Shown here: positions 23,269 through 30,794 of the stretch, one piece after another
How the letters are laid out: each line of letters begins with the position of its first letter
Numbering within the stretch: position 1 is the stretch's first letter
Assembly: GCA_964552015.1 (NCBI GenBank)
Contig: CAZKFR010000011.1
Coordinates: forward strand, 1-64,000
Direction: 5' to 3'
DNA length: 64,000 bases
Source of the DNA: Rhodocaloribacter sp964552015
Lineage (GTDB): Bacteria > Bacteroidota > Rhodothermia > Rhodothermales > ISCAR-4553
Notes under the pieces: generated by a model
What the model saw: the letters and a program-made list of their open reading frames with translations, nothing else
Database searches by the model: none
Told to the model about the DNA's origin: nothing
Made by a program: the position numbers and the translations under genes

Positions 23269-24345
23269 ATGGCCTGTGGTTCCGGCGGATGCGGCGGAGG
23301 CGGCTGCGGCGGAGGCTGCGCTGGCGGATGTGGCCAGGGCGGTGCCTGCGGGACCGCGGCCTGCCCGGCCCTGCACGTCTATGACTGGCTGCCCGACCTG
23401 GGCGTAGGGGGCTCCCCCGTCGTCTATGAGATCGTGGAGGTCGCCTTCAAGGGCAACCGCAAAGGGTTTTTTCGCAACGTGCATAACCTCGACCTCCACA
23501 CGGGCGACTACGTGATCGTGGAGGCCGACCGGGGCGTCGACTTCGGGATCGTCCACATGGTGGGTGAACTCGTCCGGCTCCGGCTCAAGTCGAAGGCGCT
23601 CGACGAGGACGACGACTTTCCCAACGTGGTGCGCCTGGCCAACCTGCACGACATCGAGCAGTGGGAAGCCAACAAGGAGCGCGAGGCCGAGACGTTCCTG
23701 GTGGGGCGCCGCGCCATCGACCGGATGAACCTGCCCATGAAGCTCGTCGACGTGGAGTGGCAGTTCGACCACAAGAAGGTCACGTTCTACTTCACGGCCG
23801 AGCACCGCGTGGATTTCCGGGCGCTGGTGCGCGAACTCGCCAAGCGCTTCCGCACGCGCGTCGAGCTCCGGCAGATCGGGGCCCGGGACGAGGCCGCCCG
23901 CATCGGGGGCATCGGCTCGTGCGGGCGTGAGCTCTGTTGCTCCACCTGGCTGCAATCGTTCAAGCCGGTGACGACGCAGTCCGCCCGTGTGCAGAACCTG
24001 CCGCTCAACCCCGTGCGTCTGAGCGGGCAGTGTGGCCGCCTCAAGTGCTGCCTCAATTACGAACTGGAGCAGTACATGCAGGCCCTGAAGGACTTCCCGC
24101 CGGTCGATACGGTCGTCCTGACGCCGCAGGGGCCGGCCACCGTCCAGAAAGTCGACATCTTCAAAGAGATCGTCTGGCTTCAGTATGAAGACGGAAGCTG
24201 GGAGGACCGGCCGCTGGCCGAGGTGAAGGCGATGCTCGAGGACGGCGGGGAAGCACCGCGCCGCAAGCGGACGCGGAACACCTCCCGGCGCGGACGGCGG
24301 CGCGGACGGGGGCGCGGGGGCAACGCGTCCGGAGGGGCTTCCTGA
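23269..24345 (+). CDS. ricT: PSP1 domain protein RicT/YaaT, with Cys/Gly-rich N-terminus
   Basis: A 358-residue RicT homologue; in Bacillus RicT works with RicA and RicF in RNase Y-dependent mRNA processing. The PSP1 core reads ADRGVDFGIVHMVGE, FTAEHRVDFRALVRELAKRF, IGSCGRELCCSTWL and SGQCGRLKCCLNYE, with the Cys clusters that can hold Fe-S or zinc. The first about 32 residues are almost only Gly, Cys and Ala with seven Cys, an extension seen in Bacteroidota PSP1 proteins. The last 25 residues are Arg/Gly-rich and may bind RNA. It follows holB by 67 bp, a pairing common in bacteria. Confidence 0.9.
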   Translation: MACGSGGCGGGGCGGGCAGGCGQGGACGTAACPALHVYDWLPDLGVGGSPVVYEIVEVAFKGNRKGFFRNVHNLDLHTGDYVIVEADRGVDFGIVHMVGELVRLRLKSKALDEDDDFPNVVRLANLHDIEQWEANKEREAETFLVGRRAIDRMNLPMKLVDVEWQFDHKKVTFYFTAEHRVDFRALVRELAKRFRTRVELRQIGARDEAARIGGIGSCGRELCCSTWLQSFKPVTTQSARVQNLPLNPVRLSGQCGRLKCCLNYELEQYMQALKDFPPVDTVVLTPQGPATVQKVDIFKEIVWLQYEDGSWEDRPLAEVKAMLEDGGEAPRRKRTRNTSRRGRRRGRGRGGNASGGAS

Positions 24346-24423
24346 ACCTGGAACCTGGATGCCTGCGGGGCATATCGCTGCCCGGCGCACACGCCGCCCC
24401 GACGCGAACCGACCGCTTGCCCT

Positions 24424-25278
24424 ATGCCGTACGCCGCCGAGATCAGCCGGACCACCCCGGCCGCCTTCCTCTTTCTGCTCGACCAGTCCGCCTCCATGCA
24501 GGAACCCTTCGGGGGGGCTGAGGCGAAAGGGGATGCCGCCCCGAGCAAGGCCGTCGTCCTGGCCGACGTGATCAACCGCCTCCTGCAGAACCTGGTGTTG
24601 CGGTGCGCCAAGGAGGACGGCGTGCGCGACTACTTCCACGTCGGTGTGATCGGCTACGGGGCGCGGGTGCAGCCGCTCGTGCGCCCTGCCGACGGCGCAG
24701 CGCTCGACCTGATCCCGATCAGCCACCTGGCCGAGCGCCCGTTGCGCCTCGAAGAACGGCTCAAGAAGGTCCCGGATGGAGCCGGCGGGCTCGTCGAGCA
24801 GCGCGTCCGGTTCCCCGTGTGGTTCGATCCCGAGGCGAAGAACGGTACGCCGATGTGCCAGGCCCTGGACCTGGCCACGCAGATGGTGCGCCGCTGGATC
24901 GACCTGCACCCCCACGGCTTCCCTCCCATCGTGATGAACATCACCGACGGGGAGGCGACCGATGGCGATCCGCTCCGGTATGCCCGCACCCTCTGTTCGT
25001 TCGGGACGGACGACGGGGAGGTGCTTCTCTTCAACGTGCATCTCTCCAGCAACAAGGCGCTGCCGGTCGAACTGCCCGACCAGCCCGACGGCCTGCCCGA
25101 TGCCTTCGCCGAACTCCTGTTTCAGATGTCGAGCGTGCTGCCGTTCACGATGCGGGCCGCGGCCGAGCAGGAAGGCTACACGGTGAGCATGGATGCCCGG
25201 GGGTTCGTCTTCAACGCGGATCCGGTGGCGCTGATACGTTTTCTCGAGGTGGGCACGCGCCCGAGCACCCTGCGTTGA
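24424..25278 (+). CDS. vWA-domain protein (YegL/TerY-like), first gene of a signalling triad
   Basis: A 284-residue protein made mainly of a von Willebrand A domain. The metal site DQSAS (residues 20-24) is intact, with MNITDGEATDGDP as the later acidic motif. The N-terminus AAEISRTTPAAFLFLLDQS is typical of YegL/TerY-type proteins. It lies 13 bp upstream of a PP2C-like phosphatase gene, followed by a kinase gene. In such triads the vWA protein is thought to be the target or scaffold of the phosphatase/kinase pair. No Ter genes are in the window. Confidence 0.85.
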   Translation: MPYAAEISRTTPAAFLFLLDQSASMQEPFGGAEAKGDAAPSKAVVLADVINRLLQNLVLRCAKEDGVRDYFHVGVIGYGARVQPLVRPADGAALDLIPISHLAERPLRLEERLKKVPDGAGGLVEQRVRFPVWFDPEAKNGTPMCQALDLATQMVRRWIDLHPHGFPPIVMNITDGEATDGDPLRYARTLCSFGTDDGEVLLFNVHLSSNKALPVELPDQPDGLPDAFAELLFQMSSVLPFTMRAAAEQEGYTVSMDARGFVFNADPVALIRFLEVGTRPSTLR

Positions 25279-25291
25279 CCGTATCGTACGC

Positions 25292-26044
25292 ATGGATACC
25301 GAGGTCGTCATGAAGCAGGTCCGTGTACGTGTGCGCCCCCGGGTGGCCTGGCTACCCCGGGCCGGGCACGCCGACGCGGACTACGAGGACGCCTTCGCGG
25401 TGCCGTCGCCCGGCGGATGGCCGTACCGGGCCGCGGTGGCGGACGGAGCGACGGAGACGGCCTTCGCAGCATGGTGGGCACGGGCGCTCGTCGAGGGGTA
25501 CGTGGCCGGAGAAGCCGGCAGCCCCGCCGCGCTGGCCGCCATGGTCGAGGGACGGCGTGCCGCCTGGCAGGCCGCCGTGGCGGATGTGCTCCCGGCGGGG
25601 CCGTGGTACCTGGCCGATAAGGTGCGGGAAGGGGCCGCAGCCGCGCTGCTCGGGCTGACGCTCCACGAACAGGGCACGTGGCAGGCCCTGGCCGTGGGGG
25701 ATTGCTGCCTCTTTCACGTGCGCGGCGGGCAGGTGCATCTACGCTGGCCCGTGGCGGACCCCTCCGGCTTCGGGCACCGCCCGGCGCTCGTGCACAGCCG
25801 CTCCGGACCGAAGCTCGCGGTGGAAGAACGCACGGGCATCTGGCATCCCGGCGATCGCTTCGTGCTGGCCACGGATGCGCTGGCGGCCTGGCTCATGACG
25901 AGTCGTGCCGAGGCCCACTGGACGGAGGAGAACTTTGCCGACCGCATCGCGCACGACCGGACTCGCGGTCTCCGCAACGACGACGTTACCCTGGTCGTGA
26001 TCGACCTGGACCCCGACCCCGGGGCCTCCCTCGCCCGGCCCTGA
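25292..26044 (+). CDS. PP2C-like Ser/Thr phosphatase (YegK-like)
   Basis: A 250-residue PP2C-fold phosphatase. The metal-binding acidic positions are visible: EDAF near 36, VADGATETAF near 54, AVGDCCLF near 137, an ATDALAAWL stretch, and LRNDDVTLVVI at the end. It should remove phosphate from proteins modified by the kinase encoded next (13-bp gap), possibly including the vWA protein. An ATG at 25310 is an alternative start. Compared with stand-alone PP2Cs it lacks large inserts, as in YegK-type proteins. Confidence 0.85.
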   Translation: MDTEVVMKQVRVRVRPRVAWLPRAGHADADYEDAFAVPSPGGWPYRAAVADGATETAFAAWWARALVEGYVAGEAGSPAALAAMVEGRRAAWQAAVADVLPAGPWYLADKVREGAAAALLGLTLHEQGTWQALAVGDCCLFHVRGGQVHLRWPVADPSGFGHRPALVHSRSGPKLAVEERTGIWHPGDRFVLATDALAAWLMTSRAEAHWTEENFADRIAHDRTRGLRNDDVTLVVIDLDPDPGASLARP

Positions 26045-26057
26045 GTGCTGCACGCTT

Positions 26058-27857
26058 ATGCCTACGTACCCCACGCCCGGAGCCTATCAGGAGGCTATTC
26101 AGCATCCCGAAACGGCCTTTTTCGACCCCGAGCTGCAGCAGGCCCATCCCGAAGAGCAGGTATGGGGGCTGCCCCGGATCATCACCGGCGCCTTTGCGGC
26201 CGTGTTTCCTGTGCGCGGGCGCACGCGGCGCCTGGCCGTCCGGTGTTTCCTGACCGAGGTGCCGGATCAGGCGCGTCGGTACCGGGCCCTGGCCCGCCAT
26301 CTGCAGGAAACCGGACCCGCCTGGGCCGTCCTGTTCGACTACCAGCCGGAAGGTATTCGCGTCGGCGACGGGGTGTTTCCCGTGCTCAAGATGGAGTGGG
26401 CAGAGGGCATCCCGCTGAACACGTTCGTGGCCCGGCACCTGGATGCGCCCGAGGTGCTCGCACGCCTCGATGCCGCCTGGTGCGCACTCCTCGACGATAT
26501 GGAGCGGGCCGGCGTGGCCCACGGGGACCTTCAGCACGGCAACGTGCTCGTGGTCGAGGAGGAAAGTACGCTGCGGCTGAGGCTGGTCGACTACGACACG
26601 ATGTACGTCCCCGCGCTGCGCGGGCGCAAAAGTCCAGAGATCGGCCATCGCAACTACCAGCATCCCGACCGCAGTCAAGAGCATTTCGGGCCGTACCTGG
26701 ACCGTTTTCCCGGTCTGGTCGTCCATGTAGCCCTGCGGGCTTTGCAGGTTCGCCCCGCCCTCTGGGAACGCTACGACACGGGAGAGAACCTGCTCTTTCA
26801 GGCAGCGGATTTTTACGACCCGGCGGGGTCGCCGCTGCTGGCCGAACTGGCGGGCATCCCGGAGGTGGCGTCGCTGGCGGAGACGCTCCGGAAAGCCTGC
26901 CTGGTGGAAATGGATGCGTTGCCGCCGCTGGCGGCCCTTCGAGGAGGCCGGGAGGTGGGGCGCCCTCGGCGCCGCCGGGTCGTCCGCCGGGGGCGCCGGG
27001 AAGGACGGGTGTTCCTGGGCATGACCGCCGGAGGCCTCGCCGGGAGTGTCCTCGTCGGCGGGCTCGCGGGCGTGGGCGCCGGCCTGGGGGCCCTCGCCCT
27101 CGTCGGGGCGGGGCTGAGCACCTGGGTGCACAGGCGCTACGTCCGGCTGCCGTGGGTGCGCCGCCGTCGTCGTCTGCGGCAGGAGATCGCCTATATCGAT
27201 CGGCTGCTGGCACGGATCGAGCGGCAGGCCGAAGCGCGACGCACCGAGCGAAGGCAGGTGCTCGGGCGGCGTGAGGCCCTGCTGGACGAGCGTCTCCGGG
27301 AACTGCGGACACGGGCCCTGCACGACCGCCTCAAGCACCACTTCCTCGACGAACTGTGCCGTGACGAGGGACTCAGCCACAAGGTGGTCGTCCGGCTCAA
27401 GGCGGCGGGCCTGCGTACGGCGGTTCACCTCACGCCCGAGCGGATGCAGCGCGTGACGGGCCTGAGCGACGCGAGCCGCGCCCGCGTGATGCAGTGGCGA
27501 GAACGCCTGGAGGCGACGTATGCTCCGGAACTCCCCGGCGAACTGGCGCCGGCCGAAGTGCGGCGGATCGAACGGTACCTGGAGCACAGGATGGAGTCCA
27601 TCGATGCCGAACTGGGCCGTCTCCTCGAGAAGCGGGCGCTGCAACAGGCCGAGCGGGAGCACGCTGAAAAACGCCTTGCCGCCCTGCCACGATTCGGTGC
27701 CGGGGCGTATGTGCTCCACCTGCTGGGCTTCAGGGCGTTGCCGGACGGGGTGTCGGCACGCCCGGTGCCCGTGCATGCTCCGCGACGCGAGCACCCTTCC
27801 GGAACGTCACCGGTGCCCACCTCACCCGGGGAGCACGAACCCTGGTGGCGGGCGTGA
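26058..27857 (+). CDS. Protein kinase with helix-hairpin-helix domain (YegI-like)
   Basis: A 599-residue kinase. Residues about 35-290 form the kinase domain: AHGDLQHGNVLV is the catalytic loop (HGDLxxxN) and RLVDYDTMY replaces DFG with DYD. The strand that normally carries the ATP Lys reads LAVRCFL, so the Lys may be Arg. After a basic stretch comes a Gly/Ala/Val-rich hydrophobic segment (about 330-355, likely membrane hairpin), a long coiled coil rich in Arg and Glu, and a helix-hairpin-helix region (LKAAGLRTAVHLTPERMQRV). This is the architecture of E. coli YegI. It ends the vWA-phosphatase-kinase operon. Confidence 0.82.
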   Translation: MPTYPTPGAYQEAIQHPETAFFDPELQQAHPEEQVWGLPRIITGAFAAVFPVRGRTRRLAVRCFLTEVPDQARRYRALARHLQETGPAWAVLFDYQPEGIRVGDGVFPVLKMEWAEGIPLNTFVARHLDAPEVLARLDAAWCALLDDMERAGVAHGDLQHGNVLVVEEESTLRLRLVDYDTMYVPALRGRKSPEIGHRNYQHPDRSQEHFGPYLDRFPGLVVHVALRALQVRPALWERYDTGENLLFQAADFYDPAGSPLLAELAGIPEVASLAETLRKACLVEMDALPPLAALRGGREVGRPRRRRVVRRGRREGRVFLGMTAGGLAGSVLVGGLAGVGAGLGALALVGAGLSTWVHRRYVRLPWVRRRRRLRQEIAYIDRLLARIERQAEARRTERRQVLGRREALLDERLRELRTRALHDRLKHHFLDELCRDEGLSHKVVVRLKAAGLRTAVHLTPERMQRVTGLSDASRARVMQWRERLEATYAPELPGELAPAEVRRIERYLEHRMESIDAELGRLLEKRALQQAEREHAEKRLAALPRFGAGAYVLHLLGFRALPDGVSARPVPVHAPRREHPSGTSPVPTSPGEHEPWWRA

Positions 27858-27865
27858 GGCAGGAC

Positions 27866-28264
27866 TCAGGAGAGCAGGTCGTCCAGGTCGGACGTGTCGA
27901 GCCGGTCCAGCACGTCTTCCTCATGCTCGCGGACCAGCGCCAGGATGGCACCGTGGGGGACGATCAGGTAGGTCCGATCCTCGTAGGTGAGCGTGATGGC
28001 TTCTTTACGGAGAAAAAAGGCATAGTCACCCACGCGGGCCTGTAGGGGCAGATAACGCACGGCGCTGCGGGGTGCCCAGGCCTCGTTCTCGTCATAATCC
28101 GGGTTGGGCATCAGGTAGCCGGGCCCCACGCGGACCACGCGCCCGCTCTGCACCCGCTCCTGCTCGGCCACCGTCGCGGGCAGATAGAGCCCGGCTTTCG
28201 TCTGGCGTTCACCGTCATCCGGGGCAATCAGGACCCGGTCCCCCACCAGGATCAACTCGCGCAT
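27866..28264 (-). CDS. GroES-like (Cpn10-fold) protein
   Basis: A 132-residue protein with the Cpn10 fold: LVGDRVLIAPDDGERQTKAG, LYLPATVAEQERVQSGRVVR, VGDYAFFLRKEAITLTYEDR and TYLIVPHGAILALV match the co-chaperonin pattern. It is longer than GroES (about 95) because of an insert around YLMPNPDYDENEAW and an acidic tail, and no groEL is adjacent, so it may be a specialised paralogue. The start at 28264 is preceded by GGAG; a further upstream ATG would add 16 residues without family support. Convergent with the kinase gene, 8 bp apart. Confidence 0.82.
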   Translation of the reverse strand: MRELILVGDRVLIAPDDGERQTKAGLYLPATVAEQERVQSGRVVRVGPGYLMPNPDYDENEAWAPRSAVRYLPLQARVGDYAFFLRKEAITLTYEDRTYLIVPHGAILALVREHEEDVLDRLDTSDLDDLLS

Positions 28265-28403
28265 CGGATCTCCATGCTTTGGTACGAAAAGCGCTCGGGC
28301 CGACCGCGTCATGCGCGTGGGTGCGCCGGCCGTCAGCCCGCTTATAACCGGTAGGGCCGCTCATGGTTCGTGGCCCTCGTGATCCCATCTCGACGAAAAC
28401 ACA

Positions 28404-28435
28404 AACGCACAGCCGTCCGGGGCAGGCTGTGCGTT
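28404..28435 (-). terminator. Intrinsic terminator of a small minus-strand transcript
   Basis: An 11-bp stem (AACGCACAGCC / GGCTGTGCGTT) with a 10-base loop; on the minus strand it runs into TTTGTGTTTT. It lies 39 bp past the stop of a 30-codon frame and belongs to no other gene. Confidence 0.7.
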
Positions 28436-28474
28436 CTTCGGAAGGGGTTCCGGGACCGGATCGAACGATGCCGG

Positions 28475-28567
28475 TCAGAGGAGGCGGAAGACGACAAACA
28501 CAATCAGGCCGACCACGCCGGCACCGACCGTCATCGCCCGGATCGCCAGGTCGATACGGTTACGCAT
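28475..28567 (-). CDS. Possible small membrane protein, 30 residues
   Basis: The frame encodes a basic N-terminus (MRNRIDLAIRAM) followed by one hydrophobic helix (TVGAGVVGLIVFVVFRLL) and a stop, then a strong terminator. This is the pattern of small single-span membrane proteins. There is no clear Shine-Dalgarno, but many genes in this phylum lack one. The transcript could instead be a non-coding RNA. A 14-bp palindrome lies about 95 bp upstream. Confidence 0.45.
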   Translation of the reverse strand: MRNRIDLAIRAMTVGAGVVGLIVFVVFRLL

Positions 28568-28659
28568 GACATCAGGGGGTACTAAGGTGGGGAAAAGGCG
28601 CAGAAGCGTCAGGGGGTTCGAAAGGTAACCCCACGACCGGGAGATGCAAGCCCGGTGGG

Positions 28660-28673
28660 ACACACATGTGTGT
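28660..28673. promoter_or_regulatory. 14-bp perfect palindrome ACACACATGTGTGT
   Basis: Lies between the purF stop and the small minus-strand transcript. A dimeric regulator could bind it, but it is low-complexity and no regulator is indicated nearby. Confidence 0.3.
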
Positions 28674-28729
28674 ATTCTGGATTTATTCACAAAATCTTGA
28701 TGTATGTGGCTGCGGGTCGTCCGGCGTTC

Positions 28730-30232
28730 CTACCACTCGTTTTCCTCTTTGGTCACGCCCATCTCGACGGGAACGGGGTAGTTGGCTGTGAAGCAGGCGT
28801 TGCAGTAGCCACAGGCGGAGGGGTTGGCCGTTTTTACGGCTTCCATCAGGCCTTCCACGGAGAGATAGGCCAGCGAATCGACCCCGAGCCACTGGCGCAT
28901 GGCCTCGAGGTCCCGGTCGAACTGGTTGGCGAAGAGTTCCTCGTGGCTCGGGAAGTCCATGCCGTAGTAGCAGGGGCTGATGACCGGCGGCGAGGCCACG
29001 CGGAAGTGCACTTCCCGGGCGCCGGCTTCGCGGACCATGCGGACGAGGAATTTGGCGGTGGTCCCCCGTACGATGGAGTCGTCCACCATGACGACGATAC
29101 GGTCCCGGAGCACCCCGTCGACGGTGTTGAACTTGCTGCGGACCTTGGTTTCGCGGCGGTTCTGCCCCGGCGAGATGAAGGTCCGCCCGACGTAGTGGTT
29201 GCGGATCAGGCCGATCTCGAAACGGCACCGGTAGCCCAGCTTCTGGCACTCGCTCACATAACCGAGGGCGGCCGTGTTCGAGGAGTCCGGCACCGAGATG
29301 ACGATGGGCTGTTTCTCGTCGTCCGGTACCCGGGGGACGGGCGCGTCGTGGGCCAGTTGCTTGCCGATCTTGCGGCGGACCTTGTCCACCATCTCTCCGA
29401 AGACGCGCGAGTCCGGCCGGGAGAAGTAGACGTATTCGAAGACGCACGAACTGACGCCGTGGTGCTGGGCCAGGCGGTAGCTCTCGAACTGACCGGTTGC
29501 ACAGCCCTTCTGGTTGATGACCAGCACTTCGCCGGGCTCGATATCGCGGATATAGTCGGCGCCGATGAGGTCGAAGGCGCACGTCTCGCTGGCAACGCAA
29601 TAGGCGGGGCCGCCGGGCTGGTCGAGGGGGCCGAGGCGGCCCAGGGCCAGGGGGCGGAAGCCGTTCGGGTCGCGCACGGCGATGAGGCTGTCGTCGGTAA
29701 GGATGACGAGCGAAAAGGCGCCTTCGACCTGGGTCAGGGCGTCGAGGATCTGGTCGATCTGCTTGCGGCGCGGGCTCTGCGCGATCAGGTGGAGGATGAG
29801 TTCGCTGTCGCTGGTGGTCTGAAAGAGCGTACCTCGCTGGCTGAAGCTGCGGCGCAGTTCGCGGGCGTTGGAGAGGTTGCCGTTGTGAGCCAGCGCCAGG
29901 TTGCCGTCGCGGTAATGGACGACGAACGGCTGAATGTTGGCGGGGTTGTCCGAGGCGCCGCTGGTGGAGTAGCGGTTATGGCCGATGCCGGCCCGTCCGA
30001 GGAGCTTGGTCTCGAAGATGGAGGGGTCCTTGAACACGTCCAGAACGAGGCCCGGGCCCCGGTGGAACGGCATCACCGGGCGCTGGCGATGCTCGTCGTA
30101 CGTCGACGTGACGATGCCGGCCGATTCCTGCCCGCGATGTTGCAGGGCATGCAGGCCGAAGTAGATATGCCGGGCCGCGCTGTCGGCGTTGTAGATGCCA
30201 AAGATGCCGCAGTACTCTTTGATCCGTCGCAT
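28730..30232 (-). CDS. purF: Amidophosphoribosyltransferase
   Basis: First committed step of purine synthesis: PRPP plus glutamine to phosphoribosylamine. The 500-residue protein starts MRRIKEYCGIFGIYN, so Cys8 becomes the N-terminal nucleophile after removal of a 7-residue propeptide, as in the Bacillus-type enzyme. The glutaminase domain shows HALQHRGQESAGI, HRYST and AHNGNLSN; the PRPP loop is VVMVDDSIVRGTT. The Cys residues in CGYCNACFTANYPV fit the Fe-S form. It may be co-transcribed with the YfiM-like and GldE-like genes upstream (48-bp gap). Confidence 0.95.
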   Translation of the reverse strand: MRRIKEYCGIFGIYNADSAARHIYFGLHALQHRGQESAGIVTSTYDEHRQRPVMPFHRGPGLVLDVFKDPSIFETKLLGRAGIGHNRYSTSGASDNPANIQPFVVHYRDGNLALAHNGNLSNARELRRSFSQRGTLFQTTSDSELILHLIAQSPRRKQIDQILDALTQVEGAFSLVILTDDSLIAVRDPNGFRPLALGRLGPLDQPGGPAYCVASETCAFDLIGADYIRDIEPGEVLVINQKGCATGQFESYRLAQHHGVSSCVFEYVYFSRPDSRVFGEMVDKVRRKIGKQLAHDAPVPRVPDDEKQPIVISVPDSSNTAALGYVSECQKLGYRCRFEIGLIRNHYVGRTFISPGQNRRETKVRSKFNTVDGVLRDRIVVMVDDSIVRGTTAKFLVRMVREAGAREVHFRVASPPVISPCYYGMDFPSHEELFANQFDRDLEAMRQWLGVDSLAYLSVEGLMEAVKTANPSACGYCNACFTANYPVPVEMGVTKEENEW

Positions 30233-30280
30233 GAAGATCTGGGAAATTGGGAGGGTCGCGTAAGGCAGCGTTTCGGAACG

Positions 30281-30787
30281 TCAGAGGACGATCAGGCCGG
30301 CCGCCAGGGCGATGCCCAGCGCATCGGCCACCAGGTCCCGGTAGCTGAATTGGCGCCGGGTGCCGAAGCGCCAGTCGTAGAGCTCTTTGCCCAGGCCGAG
30401 CGCGGCTGTCATGCTGATCGAGGCTGGCAGGGCGTCCCGCTCCGCCCATCCGGCCTTGTTCACGAGCACATACTGGCTGCTCAGGGTGCCCAGGAAACTG
30501 AAGGTCAGGTGCTGCGCCTTATCGAAGGCCAGCCAGCGGTCGGGGGCAGGAGGCTTCAATGCCCCGGGGAAGGAGAGAGTTTCGCCGGAAGGGGTGCCCG
30601 CAGAGGCCCGGTTACAGCCAGGGAGGGAGCCGGAGGGCGATGGTCCGGCGAACCCGGGGAACGGCCGGTGATCCGCCCCGCCGCGCGGCGTACAGGAGAC
30701 GGCGCCCGGGGCGAACGACTGCCCGCTGGACAGGCCGGCCGGCGATCCGAGCAACAGGAGCAAGAGCAGGCCGGAGAGACGGAGCAT
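30281..30787 (-). CDS. YfiM-like (DUF2279) membrane-associated protein
   Basis: A 168-residue exported protein. The signal peptide is LRLSGLLLLLLLGSPAGLSS. A Pro/Gly-rich segment leads to the conserved part FDKAQHLTFSFLGTLSSQYV, then LGLGKELYDWRFG, SYRDLVADALGIALA, a hydrophobic pattern typical of YfiM/DUF2279 proteins with the DK.QH signature. The function of the family is unknown. It starts 7 bp after the GldE-like gene ends. Confidence 0.7.
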   Translation of the reverse strand: MLRLSGLLLLLLLGSPAGLSSGQSFAPGAVSCTPRGGADHRPFPGFAGPSPSGSLPGCNRASAGTPSGETLSFPGALKPPAPDRWLAFDKAQHLTFSFLGTLSSQYVLVNKAGWAERDALPASISMTAALGLGKELYDWRFGTRRQFSYRDLVADALGIALAAGLIVL

Positions 30788-30794
30788 GATGGGG

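Noticed and set aside
22948..25311. Minus-strand open frame of 787 codons opposite holB, ricT and the vWA gene
   Set aside because: The plus strand carries three recognisable families; the minus reading has no motif.
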